From the NCBI GenBank assembly GCA_032051265.1, contig DAMBYU010000003.1, positions 372,001 to 436,000 of the forward strand: a stretch of 64,000 bases of DNA. Direction: 5' to 3'. How positions within the stretch are numbered: position 1 is the stretch's first letter; every line of letters begins with the position of its first letter. This document shows, piece after piece, positions 1 to 8,985 of this stretch. Origin of the DNA: Dryocola sp032051265. GTDB lineage: Bacteria; Pseudomonadota; Gammaproteobacteria; Enterobacterales; Enterobacteriaceae. The notes under the pieces are model-generated. The model did not search any database and was not told the DNA's origin. It saw nothing but the letters and a program-made list of their open reading frames with translations. A program made the position numbers and the translations under genes.

Positions 1-64
1 AAATGTTAATCAAGCGTTAAAGGCGTATAAAGGCGATTTTTCTTCATTATTTTAGAATTATTTT

Positions 65-91
65 TTCAGTTTATTCCGAACGAGCCGATAT
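65..91 (+). promoter_or_regulatory. FliA (sigma-28) type promoter of flgKL
   Basis: A -35-like TTCAGTTT (65-72) is followed after 11 bp by GCCGATAT (84-91), close to the sigma-28 consensus TAAAGTTT-N11-GCCGATAA. It lies about 70 bp upstream of flgK. The hook-filament junction genes flgKL are normally expressed late from such a promoter. The first 161 bases hold no gene, only this control region. Confidence 0.7.
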
Positions 92-161
92 ATAAATTAT
101 CACCAGGAATTTTCTTGTTTCGTATAAGGATTTTCTGCGCAGAAATTAACGTTGGATACTT

Positions 162-1805
162 ATGAATCTTCTGAATTTAGCTCAGACGGGCCTGAGTTCT
201 GCCCAGTCGGCATTAAATGTTGTCGGTAACAATCTCAGCAATGCGATGACCAGCGGCTATAGCCGTCAGAGCGTTATGTTCGGTGAGGCGGGCGGCAGAA
301 CCACGGGTAACGGTTTCTTCGGCTACGGTGTGCAGATTAACGGCGTAGAACGCGCTTACAACGGCTTCATCAATAACCAGGTGCGCGGCGCCGCCACGGA
401 ATATCAGGCACTGGCTAGTCGTTATGAACAGCTAAGCCAGATTGATAACATGCTGGGCGACGACACCTCTAATATCTCTGTTTCACTGGGTAATGCCTTT
501 GGCGCAATGGAGAAAATGAGCAGCGATCCGGTAAGCCAGGCCGCTCGTCAGGAAACGCTCTCGCAGTTTAAAGCGCTCTCTTACCAGTTTCGGACCAATA
601 GCAAAACGCTTAATGACCTGGAGAAAGGGACCAATACCCAGATTACGCAGACCGTTAGTGAAATTAACGCTGGTGCTGAACAGCTTGCCAAACTGAACAG
701 AGAAATCGAAAAAATTCAGGGCCAGACGGGAACCCTCCCGGCCGATCTGCTCGATCAACGCGATATTTTGTTAAGTACGCTTAACGACCGTATTGGTATT
801 CGTGTAACGGAAAATCCGACCACTGGCCGGGTTGACGTGACGATGGCAAACGGCCTGCCACTGGTTAACGGCGTACGCTCCTATACTCTGGAAGCTGGCG
901 TTTCTCCGGCAAACCCATCTAAGACCGTCGTCTCTTACATTGATGCCTCGGGCAACTCGCTGCCGCTTGATGAATCGAAAATTACCACCGGTAAGCTTGC
1001 CGGATTATTCAAGTTCCGTAATGAAGACCTGACGGATGCGCGCAACCAGCTCAACCAGCTTGCCCTGCAAATGGCAAACCGTTTTAACGAAGTGAACCAG
1101 CAAGGCTTCGACCTGAACGGCGATAAGGGTACGGACCTCTTTACTATTTCCGATCCGGTCGCACTGGCTAACCGTAATAATAACGGCACTGCTTCGCTTG
1201 GCGCCACCTACAGCAATGTTGCTGATGTTAAGCCACAGGATTACATCATTACCTTTAAAGGACCGGGCGCCAACGACTGGGAAGTAAAAACCAGCGCGGG
1301 TAATACCGTGGAAACGACGGTAGGTCCGGACGGCGAGCTTCTGTTTGATGGCCTTTCCATCAAGTCACAGGGTAACCCTGAGGTCAACGACAGTTTCGTG
1401 CTCAACTCGGTGACTGGCGTAGCGGATCGCCTGAGCGTTGCCATTGATGACGGCAGCAAGATTGCCGCTTCAAGTTCGCCGGACAGCAGTGAAGAGAGTA
1501 ACAACGAAAACATCAAAGACATGATTGCGATTAAAAGCGAAATGTTAATCGGCAAAGCTACGATCACCGAGGCGTATGCGAGTCTGGTTAGCTCCGTTGG
1601 CTCTTCTGTGACATCGCTCAAGGCCAATGCGGCCACCAGCGCAAAAACCGTTGATGCGTTGCTGTATCAACAGCAGGCGGTTTCCGGGGTCGATCTTAAC
1701 GAGGAGTACATTAATTTAACGATGTTCTCCCAGTACTATCAGGCGAATGCCCAGGTTTTACAAACGGCAACCACGTTGTTCGACACGATTTTAAGTATCC
1801 GATAA
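162..1805 (+). CDS. flgK: Flagellar hook-filament junction protein FlgK (HAP1)
   Basis: FlgK forms the first ring of the junction between hook and filament, outside the cell, after export through the flagellar secretion channel. The 547-residue product has the family length. It begins MNLLNLAQTGLSSAQSALN with the conserved early motif NNLSNAMTSGYSRQ, typical of the N-terminal coiled-coil domain shared by rod/hook proteins. It ends with the matching C-terminal coiled-coil segment (YYQANAQVLQTATTLFDTIL). There is no cleaved signal peptide, as expected for flagellar export. flgL follows 48 bp downstream, so the two probably form one transcript from the sigma-28 promoter at 65-91. Upstream flg genes are not in the window. 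Confidence 0.95.
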   Translation: MNLLNLAQTGLSSAQSALNVVGNNLSNAMTSGYSRQSVMFGEAGGRTTGNGFFGYGVQINGVERAYNGFINNQVRGAATEYQALASRYEQLSQIDNMLGDDTSNISVSLGNAFGAMEKMSSDPVSQAARQETLSQFKALSYQFRTNSKTLNDLEKGTNTQITQTVSEINAGAEQLAKLNREIEKIQGQTGTLPADLLDQRDILLSTLNDRIGIRVTENPTTGRVDVTMANGLPLVNGVRSYTLEAGVSPANPSKTVVSYIDASGNSLPLDESKITTGKLAGLFKFRNEDLTDARNQLNQLALQMANRFNEVNQQGFDLNGDKGTDLFTISDPVALANRNNNGTASLGATYSNVADVKPQDYIITFKGPGANDWEVKTSAGNTVETTVGPDGELLFDGLSIKSQGNPEVNDSFVLNSVTGVADRLSVAIDDGSKIAASSSPDSSEESNNENIKDMIAIKSEMLIGKATITEAYASLVSSVGSSVTSLKANAATSAKTVDALLYQQQAVSGVDLNEEYINLTMFSQYYQANAQVLQTATTLFDTILSIR

Positions 1806-1853
1806 GTACCGTTCATCTCCAGGAATGACGTGAAAAAGGTTAAGGAAAACACG

Positions 1854-2777
1854 ATGCGTCTAAGCACTCAGTACATGTATCAAAACAATATCGACAGCTT
1901 ATCTAAAGCGATGAGTGGCGGTAACGACATCTATATGCGTTTATCCTCCGGTCAGCTTTTGCTTACGCCTTCTGACGATCCGGCAGGGGCATCCCAGGCG
2001 GTGATTTATCAGAATGCCCTGGCAAACATTAAGCAATTTGATACCGCTCGTTTATATGCCCGGGATGCGCTTGGGCAGGAAGATACCACGCTTAACGCCG
2101 TCGCTAATCTGCTGACGAAAAACCTGGCGGAAAAAATTGTCGCCGGCGGGAACGGAACCTACTCGGACGCCGATCGCAAGGCGCTGGCAACCGAGCTGCA
2201 GGGAATCCGTGACAATATGCTCGATTTGGCGAACAACAAAAACCAAAATGGACGTTATATATTTTCCGGTTACAAGACGGGAGATGTTCCGTTTCAGGCT
2301 GACGGCACCTATACAGGCGGCAATGTGGCGATGACGCAAAAAGTGGCGGATAGCACTGAAATAGCCGTAGGCCATACCGGAAAAGATGTTTTTTTGAGCG
2401 GTACCGGTGATGATATTTTTGCCGCTCTGGATAAAGCAATTGCCGCACTAAAACAGCCCATTGAGGATGATGCGGGTCGTGAAGCGTTACAAAGCACGCT
2501 GGACAGCGTCAACGCCTCTCTCAGCCGCGGCATTGATAACCTCGGTAAAATTCAGGCTGAAGTCGGCACCAGCCTGCAGCAGATTGAATCCCTGGGCTTT
2601 AGCTCAGAGACACAGAAGATTACTTTGCAGTCGCGTCTGCAACAAACCGTGGGGTCCGATCCCGATTCAATGATTAGTCTGGTTTCACAAACCAAGATGA
2701 GTGAGTTTGCCCTGAACTCATCAATGATGGTCTTCCAGTCCATGCAGCAAATGTCGTTATTTAATTTGTTAAGATAA
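1854..2777 (+). CDS. flgL: Flagellar hook-filament junction protein FlgL (HAP3)
   Basis: FlgL forms the second junction layer onto which flagellin polymerises. The start at 1854 (MRLSTQYMYQNN) is preferred over an in-frame GTG at 1830. It is preceded by TAAGGA at 8 bp spacing and matches the family N-terminus, giving 307 residues against 317 in E. coli. Flagellin-like N- and C-terminal helices are visible: SSGQLLLTPSDDPAGASQA near residue 40, and a C-terminus ending SLFNLLR. It is cotranscribed with flgK and is the last flg gene before fliA. Confidence 0.94.
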   Translation: MRLSTQYMYQNNIDSLSKAMSGGNDIYMRLSSGQLLLTPSDDPAGASQAVIYQNALANIKQFDTARLYARDALGQEDTTLNAVANLLTKNLAEKIVAGGNGTYSDADRKALATELQGIRDNMLDLANNKNQNGRYIFSGYKTGDVPFQADGTYTGGNVAMTQKVADSTEIAVGHTGKDVFLSGTGDDIFAALDKAIAALKQPIEDDAGREALQSTLDSVNASLSRGIDNLGKIQAEVGTSLQQIESLGFSSETQKITLQSRLQQTVGSDPDSMISLVSQTKMSEFALNSSMMVFQSMQQMSLFNLLR

Positions 2778-3141
2778 TGTTGTTTATTATTTGCGATTTA
2801 CTGCGCGAAATGGTTACTTACCGAGGAACATTAAAATAATTAACATAATTTATTAATAATGAAATTTGGCGGAAGTATAATTTCCTCAAGGGAAGTAATA
2901 GGGCCCTGGGATTAAAAAAAGCCTTATGTGTTTTACAGGTGGGGAGGAAGTTTTATTACCCCTTCACATAATTAAAATTGCTTGAGGTATTTTTATTGCC
3001 TGCTGGTTGTAGACTGTTCTTTACCTACCGAAAAGAAAAATCCTATAATTAAAGCTTATTATAGTGAGTGTTTGGCTTGTCAGTTTTTTTAAGGCACATC
3101 GACAAACCTGCTCGGTAATTCATTGGTGGGATAATGGAAAT
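2778..3141 (+). promoter_or_regulatory. flgL-fliA intergenic control region
   Basis: These 364 bp are AT-rich and hold no convincing gene. A perfect TATAAT (3044-3049) with a poor -35 (TTACCT, 3021-3026, 17 bp spacing) is the best fliA promoter candidate. A weak -35 fits dependence on FlhDC activation. A GGGG/CCCC-flanked partial dyad at about 2941-2965 could be an imperfect terminator after flgL but lacks a T-run. The actual start site was not determined. Confidence 0.4.
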
Positions 3142-3864
3142 ATGAATGGTATCTATAACCCTAACGGCGTAGTGGATAAAAATGAACTGTGGACGAAGTA
3201 CGGTTCACTGGTGCGCCAGGAAGCGCTTCGCCTGCAGGCTCGTTTACCAGCAAGCGTCGACCTGGACGACCTTATTCAGGCAGGATCCGTTGGGCTGCTT
3301 GTGGCAATTGACGATTTTGATCCCAGTAAAGGAATTACGCTTGGGAATTATATTACCCAGCGCGTGCGTTGGGCATTACTGGATGAACTACGTGAAAGGG
3401 ATTGGGTGCCAAGGCGAGTACGCCGCAACGCCCGGGAGATTGTCGCCGTTATACAGCGAATTGAGCAAAGTACCGGTATGGCGGCCTCTGAGGCAGAGGT
3501 GGCCGCAGCAATGGGCGTAACAATACGTGAGTATCAACAGATGCTGGCTGATACCAACAGTAGCCAGCTTTATTCGTTAGAAGAATTGCAGGAGGAATCA
3601 GCAGATGGCTTCGAGCAACCCGAATCGCAACATGAAAACCTAAATCCGTTAAACAAACTGATGCTAAATAAGCTTCTTAATCAGATATCGCATGAAATCA
3701 AAGCACTACCAGAGCGCGAACAATTACTATTAAATCTCTATTATCAACAAGATCTTAATATGAAAGAGGTTGGCGTATTGTTGGATATCACAGAGACGCG
3801 TGTTAGCCAATTGCACAGTCATGCAATAAAAAGATTACGGGCACGATTAGATTCAGATAAATAA
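3142..3864 (+). CDS. fliA: RNA polymerase sigma factor FliA (sigma-28)
   Basis: FliA directs RNA polymerase to late flagellar and chemotaxis promoters and is held inactive by anti-sigma FlgM until the hook is finished. From the ATG at 3142 (MNGIYNPNG) the product is 240 residues, as in E. coli (239). An in-frame start 26 codons upstream adds sequence with no family counterpart. Region 2 is seen in VDLDDLIQAGSVGLL and the -10 recognition stretch ending LLDELRERDWVPRRVRRN. Region 4 is seen in LPEREQLLLNLYYQQDLNMKE followed by TRVSQLHSHAIKRLR. It stands alone between flgL and flhDC. The usual partner fliZ is absent from the window. Confidence 0.95.
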   Translation: MNGIYNPNGVVDKNELWTKYGSLVRQEALRLQARLPASVDLDDLIQAGSVGLLVAIDDFDPSKGITLGNYITQRVRWALLDELRERDWVPRRVRRNAREIVAVIQRIEQSTGMAASEAEVAAAMGVTIREYQQMLADTNSSQLYSLEELQEESADGFEQPESQHENLNPLNKLMLNKLLNQISHEIKALPEREQLLLNLYYQQDLNMKEVGVLLDITETRVSQLHSHAIKRLRARLDSDK

Positions 3865-4006
3865 TATTTTAGATTACTTATTTAGATCATTTTCATAACA
3901 TGAAGGCTCTTCTTTGATTATTACTCTGTTACATTCTGCGATGTAATGGTCGTTTTAATATGCGCCCGGTTTAGATGCTGGCGGATATAATATAGGTAAA
4001 CACATA
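3865..4006 (+). promoter_or_regulatory. Short flhDC upstream region
   Basis: Only 142 bp separate the fliA stop from flhD. A TATAAT (3986-3991) lies 15 bp before the flhD ATG, too close to leave a normal leader, and no matching -35 is evident. In E. coli flhDC has a long regulated promoter region and a leader of about 200 nt that receives many inputs. That arrangement is not seen here. Confidence 0.35.
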
Positions 4007-4345
4007 ATGCATCTCGATGAACAACTGCAAAGTATTCATGATATTAATCTTTCTTATCTGCTCTTAGCCCAGCAGTTAATCAGAGAGGATAAGTTTGCGG
4101 CGGGTTTTCGTCTCGGCCTTGCCGAAGCGACGATTGATATCTTAAAGGATTTATCGCTGCCACAGCTTATTAAGCTTGCTTCGACGAATCAGTTAATCTG
4201 CCGCCTGCGCGTTGATAATGAAATTGTCATCGACCATTTGACGAAAGACTCGCGTATTGAAGCCTTACAACAAATGCACACCGGCATCATTTTATCAACC
4301 AATTTGCTGAACTCGCTGGCGGAAGAAACTATTCCTGCGGCCTGA
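4007..4345 (+). CDS. flhD: Flagellar master transcriptional activator subunit FlhD
   Basis: FlhD pairs with FlhC in the FlhD4C2 activator that opens the flagellar gene hierarchy (basal body, export and fliA promoters). The 112-residue protein keeps the family core HDINLSYLLLAQQLI near the N-terminus and NQLICRL around residues 61-67. Cys65 is retained at the position of the E. coli inter-subunit disulphide. It ends with LQQMHTGIILSTNLLN. It lies 13 bp upstream of flhC and clearly forms one operon with it, followed by motAB-cheAW as in E. coli. Confidence 0.95.
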   Translation: MHLDEQLQSIHDINLSYLLLAQQLIREDKFAAGFRLGLAEATIDILKDLSLPQLIKLASTNQLICRLRVDNEIVIDHLTKDSRIEALQQMHTGIILSTNLLNSLAEETIPAA

Positions 4346-4358
4346 ACGAGGTTGAACC

Positions 4359-4916
4359 ATGTCTGAAAAAAGTATTTTAGATGAAATTAAAGAAACGCAT
4401 ATCGCAATGGCTTTGATCTCCTTTGGCGCTCGCATGCAGGTTCTGGAAAGCGAAACGAGCTTAAGCCGCAGAAGGTTGCTCCGGCTGTATAAAGAATTAA
4501 GAGGATGTCCTCCGCCTAAGGGGATGCTGCCTTTTTCCGAAGACTGGTTTATGTCCTGGGAGCAGAACATCCATTCCTCCATGTTCTATAACATTTTTCT
4601 TTATCTGCAAAAAACGGAAGAGTGCCGTCCCATTGAGGCGATGGTCAAAGCCTATCGTCTGTATCTGGAGCAGTGTCCGGCAATCTCGGATGAGAAACCG
4701 GTGCTTGGGCTTACAAGAGCCTGGACCCTGCTGCGCTTTGTTGACTGTGGAATGATTGAGCATACGGAGTGTTGCGTTTGTCATGGCTGGTTTGTGGCAT
4801 CCGCAGAGCACGCTAAAAATCCGTTTACCTGCAGCCTGTGCAGCCCGCCATCCCGCGCCATAAAGAAAAGTAAGGTATTTGACTTAGCCTTGCAAAACGC
4901 ACAAGGCGCCAGATAA
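4359..4916 (+). CDS. flhC: Flagellar master transcriptional activator subunit FlhC
   Basis: FlhC is the zinc-containing DNA-contact partner of FlhD. The 185-residue product has two CxxC pairs at the family zinc site: Cys138/Cys141 (ECCVCHGWF) and Cys158/Cys161 (FTCSLCSPP). The N-terminal half carries the conserved LSRRRLLRLYKELRG helix. It is slightly shorter than E. coli FlhC (192). The gene follows flhD with a 13-bp gap and precedes motA by 129 bp. Confidence 0.95.
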   Translation: MSEKSILDEIKETHIAMALISFGARMQVLESETSLSRRRLLRLYKELRGCPPPKGMLPFSEDWFMSWEQNIHSSMFYNIFLYLQKTEECRPIEAMVKAYRLYLEQCPAISDEKPVLGLTRAWTLLRFVDCGMIEHTECCVCHGWFVASAEHAKNPFTCSLCSPPSRAIKKSKVFDLALQNAQGAR

Positions 4917-4931
4917 CTGCAGTCCAATTAC

Positions 4932-5003
4932 CAGAGGTATCCCCTCTGTTATCACCACCATGAAGGTATGAAGATTACCCAGGTGAGCGATCCTGGTAGC
5001 CAG
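4932..5003 (+). other. Small hairpins in the flhC-motA gap
   Basis: Three short inverted repeats crowd this gap: CAGAGG-tatcc-CCTCTG (4932-4948), CCAGG/CCTGG (4979-4996) and CTGG-tag-CCAG (4993-5003). None is followed by a T-run, so they are not clear terminators. They could slow or fine-tune readthrough from flhDC into motA. No sigma-28 consensus was found here. Confidence 0.35.
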
Positions 5004-5045
5004 TCACAAGGGTGTGATGAGATTTTTATTTAGCAAGGAGTTCAT

Positions 5046-5936
5046 GTGTTAGTCATCGTTGGTTATCTGGTCGTCATCCTGACCGTATTTGGTGGATATG
5101 GTTTATCAGGCGGGCACCTTGGTGTGTTATATCAACCACTCGAACTGCTTATTATCGGCGGGGCGGGCGTTGGAGCGTTTATTGTTGGTAATAATGGGAA
5201 ATCCATTAAAGCCACGATGAAGGCATTCCCGCATCTGTTAAAAGGCTCCTCCTACAACAAGGTCCTGTATATGGATCTTATTGGCGCGATGTATTTACTG
5301 CTGAGTAAAAGCCGCCAAAGCGGCATGATTTCTCTGGAAAATGACATAGAAGATCCGCAAAACAGCCCTATTTTTTCTGCCTATCCTCGCCTGATTGCCG
5401 ACTCCGTGCTGATGAACTTCGTGCTCGATTACCTGCGTCTGATGGTCAGCGGCAACATGAGCGCTTTCGAAATGGAAGCGTTAATGGATGAGGAAATTGA
5501 AACCTGTGAGCACGAACATGAAGTTCCGGCCAGCAGTATTGCAAGCGTAGGCGATGCCCTTCCGGCATTCGGTATCGTTGCGGCGGTCATGGGGGTGGTA
5601 AACGCACTGGCCGCGGCGGATCGGCCTGCAGCGGAAATGGGCGAGCTGATTGCCCATGCCATGGTGGGGACCTTTCTGGGGATACTGTTAGCCTATGGAT
5701 TTATCTCGCCGCTGGCCGCCCTGCTGCGCCAGAAAAGCAGCGAGCAGATTAAGATGCTGCAGTGCATCAAGATAACGCTGCTTTCCAGCCTCCACGGTTA
5801 TGCGCCGCAAATCGCCATCGAGTTCGGACGCAAAATTTTATATACCACTGAACGGCCCACCTTTATCGAACTGGAAGAACATGTTCGTCAGGTGAAGTCT
5901 GCATCTGCCAGTAGCTCTGCGGATAGCGCTTCATGA
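5046..5936 (+). CDS. motA: Flagellar motor stator protein MotA
   Basis: MotA is the inner-membrane stator subunit that couples proton flow through MotA5B2 to torque on FliG. The start is GTG at 5046, preceded by AAGGAG at about 6 bp. The overlapping ATG at 5044 is out of frame. The 296-residue product has four hydrophobic segments and a long cytoplasmic loop. It retains Arg90 and Glu98 (SKSRQSGMISLE), which contact FliG in E. coli, and Pro173 and Pro222 of the channel, all at identical positions. It overlaps motB by 4 bp (ATGA). Confidence 0.96.
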   Translation: MLVIVGYLVVILTVFGGYGLSGGHLGVLYQPLELLIIGGAGVGAFIVGNNGKSIKATMKAFPHLLKGSSYNKVLYMDLIGAMYLLLSKSRQSGMISLENDIEDPQNSPIFSAYPRLIADSVLMNFVLDYLRLMVSGNMSAFEMEALMDEEIETCEHEHEVPASSIASVGDALPAFGIVAAVMGVVNALAAADRPAAEMGELIAHAMVGTFLGILLAYGFISPLAALLRQKSSEQIKMLQCIKITLLSSLHGYAPQIAIEFGRKILYTTERPTFIELEEHVRQVKSASASSSADSAS

Positions 5937-6907
5937 CTAAAAATGCCAAACCAGTGGTTATCGTGCGCAGGCGTAAAGGTAATAAACACGGCGGTCATCA
6001 TGGTGGCTCATGGAAAATTGCCTATGCGGATTTTATGACGGCGATGATGGCTTTCTTCCTGGTGATGTGGCTGTTGAGTACCACCACGCCGCAGCAGCGT
6101 AGCCAGATCGCTGAGTATTTCAATATGCCGCTCAAGGTTGCGCTAAGCGGCGGGAATAAAGAGAGCCTGAGCGACAGCGTTATCCCCGGTGGCGGCGATG
6201 ACGCTATGAAGAAAGAAGGGGAGGTGCTGAAGCAAACCCGGAAGAAAACCGACAGTGATAAGAGCCTGCAAAATTTAAAGCGTATGCGGGAGAAGCTGAA
6301 AAGCCTGATCAAAAACGATCCGCGTCTGAGTAATTTTGCCTCCAATTTGCGGCTGTCATTGACCGATGACGGTTTGCTGATTCAGATCCTCGACAGCCAG
6401 GACCGGCCTATGTTCCGGGTGGGTGGCATAGAACTGGAACACTATATGCGCGGCATCCTCCAGAGTCTGGCTCCGGCGCTAAATGAATTGCCAAACTTTA
6501 TCAGCCTCACCGGGCATACGGATTCTCTGCCGTATGCCGGAGACGGCGCCGGGTACAGCAACTGGGAGCTCTCCGCAGATCGCGCTAACGCATCGCGCCG
6601 TATGCTGGTCGTCGCAGGCCTTGCTCCAGACAAGTTTATACGCGTGACGGGAACGGCAGACGTTATGGTGCTGGAAAATACCCGGCCCTCCGATCCGTCT
6701 AACCGACGCATCAGCATCCTGGTGCTAACCCAGGAAAAAGAGAAAAGCATCAGGCGCGAATACATCTCGCAGGGCCCGGCTTCGGTAGAGCAGCTTAAAG
6801 AGCAGATAGAAGCACAGCTTGAGATGATCGCACCCCCGGGAATCGCTGCGCAAACAGCACCCGTAATACTAAACCAGGAGAAGGTTGAGCAAGATGGACG
6901 TAAGTGA
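5933..6907 (+). CDS. motB: Flagellar motor stator protein MotB
   Basis: MotB anchors the stator to peptidoglycan and carries the proton-binding aspartate. The 324-residue protein has a basic N-terminal tail, then one transmembrane helix with Asp33 (YADFMTAMMAFF), equivalent to E. coli Asp32. The C-terminal OmpA-like peptidoglycan-binding domain is seen in SLTGHTDSLPY and NWELSADRANASRRML, about residues 190-230. It is translationally coupled to motA by an ATGA overlap and overlaps the start of cheA. Confidence 0.96.
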   Translation: MTKNAKPVVIVRRRKGNKHGGHHGGSWKIAYADFMTAMMAFFLVMWLLSTTTPQQRSQIAEYFNMPLKVALSGGNKESLSDSVIPGGGDDAMKKEGEVLKQTRKKTDSDKSLQNLKRMREKLKSLIKNDPRLSNFASNLRLSLTDDGLLIQILDSQDRPMFRVGGIELEHYMRGILQSLAPALNELPNFISLTGHTDSLPYAGDGAGYSNWELSADRANASRRMLVVAGLAPDKFIRVTGTADVMVLENTRPSDPSNRRISILVLTQEKEKSIRREYISQGPASVEQLKEQIEAQLEMIAPPGIAAQTAPVILNQEKVEQDGRK

Positions 6908-8975
6908 TTTTTATCAGACTTTCTTTGCCGAAGCAGATGAATTACTGGCTGATATGGAGCGGCATCTTTTAGAGCTGGATTGTGCCAACCCTGACAAGGA
7001 GATGATGAATGCGATTTTCCGTGCGGCGCACTCCATAAAAGGGGGGGCCGGGACATTCGGTTTTAGCGTGCTACAAGAGACCACGCACTTAATGGAGAAT
7101 TTGCTGGATGACGCCCGCTGCGGCGAGCTTCCGCTAAGCAGCGATATTATTAATCTGTTTCTGGAGAGTAAGGACATCATGCAAGAGCAGCTTGACGCGT
7201 ATAAATCATCCCAGGAACCCGACCAGGAAAGCTTTCGGTATATCTGTGATGCTTTGCGGCAGATTGCGCTTGAGGCCAAAGCCCAAAAGGAAGGCGGTGC
7301 AGCACTCGCTCCGACACCGGTTGCACAGGCCCAGGCTGAACCAGTAGCGGCTGAAGAAAATGCCCTGCCTTTGCTGAAGATTACGCTTAGCGGTCTTAAA
7401 GAGTCGGAGAGGTCGATTCTGCTTGAGGAGCTGGAAAATCTAGGCGAGCTGGAAGGACATGAGCTTTTTGACGATAAAGTCGTGGCGCAGTTACGCACCA
7501 CAACGTCCCAGGACGATATTTTTGCCGTGCTCTGTTTTGTGGTTGAGCCTGAACAAATTGAAATTACTGAGGTTACCGCGCAGGCGAGCTCGCCAGCCGT
7601 TGCTGCGCAAACAGGTTCACCAGCCGTTGCGGCACAAACAAGCTCGCCAGCCGTGGTTGAAAGTGGTGAAACCGCTTTACCGACCGCCAGGGAAACATCA
7701 AGTGAAGTCAGCACACAACCGGCAAAATCGGCCGTTTCCAGGCCAAAGCCTGCAGCCAGAGCGCAGGGTTCTGAGTCCAGCAGCATTCGTGTGGCGGTGG
7801 AAAAGGTCGATCAGATAATCAACCAGGTGGGCGAGCTGATCATCACCCAGGCGATGTTGTCACAGCTTTCAGGCACCCTCGACCCGGCAATCCACGACAC
7901 GCTCATCAGCAGCATTGCGCAAATGGACCGCAACGCGCGCGATCTGCAGGAGTCGGTGATGTCGATTCGTATGATGCCGATGGAGTACGTTTTCAGCCGC
8001 TTCCCACGTCTGGTGCATGACCTTGCCGGCAAGCTCGATAAAGAAGTGGAGCTGACCCTGGAAGGCGGTTCGGCCGAACTGGATAAGAGCCTAATCGAAA
8101 GGATCATCGATCCGCTGACGCATCTGGTGCGTAACAGTCTCGATCACGGTATTGAATCAGCAGAGATTCGCCGGGAAAAAGGCAAGCCTGAGAAAGGCAA
8201 TCTGATTCTCTCAGCCGAACACCATGGCGGCAATATCGTCATTGAGGTGATTGATGACGGGGCAGGTCTTAACCGTGAAAAGATCCTCGCGCGAGCCAAA
8301 TTACAGGGTATGACGCTTAGCGATAACATGAGCGACGATGAAGTCTGGATGCTTATCTTTGCCGCCGGGTTCTCGACAGCTGAGAAAGTCACTGACGTTT
8401 CCGGACGTGGTGTTGGCATGGACGTAGTGCGTCGAAACATTCAGGAAATGGGCGGGCATGTTGAGATTAAATCCGCGCAGGATAAAGGCTCTACTATCCG
8501 TATCATCCTGCCGCTGACCCTCGCCATTCTTGACGGGATGTCGGTGAAGGTCGGTGACGAAATTTATGTGTTGCCGCTCGGTACCGTTATGGAGTCGCTC
8601 AAGCCGACTAAAAGCGAGCTTTACCGGATGGCGGGCGACGAGCTTATGCTGCAGGTACGTGGCGAATATATGCCGCTTATCGAACTCTATCAGATTTTTG
8701 ACATCAAGAGCGAAGTTCATGAGGCCAGCGATGGGGTCGCGGTGATCCTGCAAAGCGCGGGGAACCGCTATGCGTTGCTGGTCGATCAATTGATTGGTCA
8801 GCATCAGGTAGTGGTTAAAAACCTCGAACTTAACTACCGCAAAGTTCCGGGTATTTCAGCGGCAACAATCCTTGGCGACGGCAGCGTAGCGCTGATTCTG
8901 GATGTTGCAGCACTGGTCTCGCTTTGCAAAAGCAAGCGATTGATTCATAACAATAACTTAGTGTTAACTCAGTGA
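6885..8975 (+). CDS. cheA: Chemotaxis histidine kinase CheA
   Basis: CheA autophosphorylates on its P1 histidine under receptor control and passes phosphate to CheY and CheB. The product is 696 residues from a TTG start at 6885 (MSKMDVSDF), which parallels the E. coli MSMDISDF start. An ATG at 6894 with GAAGG upstream is equally possible. P1 has AAHSIKGGAGTFGF (phosphorylated His49). The P3/P4 kinase core has the N box HLVRNSLDHGIE, then DDGAGLN and GRGVGMDVV. P5, the CheW-like domain, ends the protein. The P2-P3 linker is longer than in E. coli (654 aa total) because of a repeat at 7587-7667. It overlaps motB and lies 10 bp before cheW. Confidence 0.96.
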   Translation: MSKMDVSDFYQTFFAEADELLADMERHLLELDCANPDKEMMNAIFRAAHSIKGGAGTFGFSVLQETTHLMENLLDDARCGELPLSSDIINLFLESKDIMQEQLDAYKSSQEPDQESFRYICDALRQIALEAKAQKEGGAALAPTPVAQAQAEPVAAEENALPLLKITLSGLKESERSILLEELENLGELEGHELFDDKVVAQLRTTTSQDDIFAVLCFVVEPEQIEITEVTAQASSPAVAAQTGSPAVAAQTSSPAVVESGETALPTARETSSEVSTQPAKSAVSRPKPAARAQGSESSSIRVAVEKVDQIINQVGELIITQAMLSQLSGTLDPAIHDTLISSIAQMDRNARDLQESVMSIRMMPMEYVFSRFPRLVHDLAGKLDKEVELTLEGGSAELDKSLIERIIDPLTHLVRNSLDHGIESAEIRREKGKPEKGNLILSAEHHGGNIVIEVIDDGAGLNREKILARAKLQGMTLSDNMSDDEVWMLIFAAGFSTAEKVTDVSGRGVGMDVVRRNIQEMGGHVEIKSAQDKGSTIRIILPLTLAILDGMSVKVGDEIYVLPLGTVMESLKPTKSELYRMAGDELMLQVRGEYMPLIELYQIFDIKSEVHEASDGVAVILQSAGNRYALLVDQLIGQHQVVVKNLELNYRKVPGISAATILGDGSVALILDVAALVSLCKSKRLIHNNNLVLTQ
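7587..7667 (+). repeat. 27-bp tandem repeat (3 copies) in the CheA linker
   Basis: Copies begin at 7587, 7614 and 7641 with an exact 27-bp period and encode SSPAVAAQT, GSPAVAAQT and SSPAVVESG. The first two copies are nearly identical at DNA level and the third has drifted at its end. It lies in frame in the flexible linker before the dimerisation domain, so copy-number change would alter linker length only. Confidence 0.85.
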
Positions 8976-8985
8976 AGGTGATCGA

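Noticed and set aside
3064..3141. N-terminally extended FliA
   Set aside because: The 26 extra codons have no counterpart in the family. The ATG at 3142 gives the standard 240-residue protein.
4931..4940. CCAGAGGTAT upstream of motA, identical to 10 bases of the OmrA seed
   Set aside because: It has the same sense as OmrA, not complementary, so OmrA could not pair with it. Probably coincidence.
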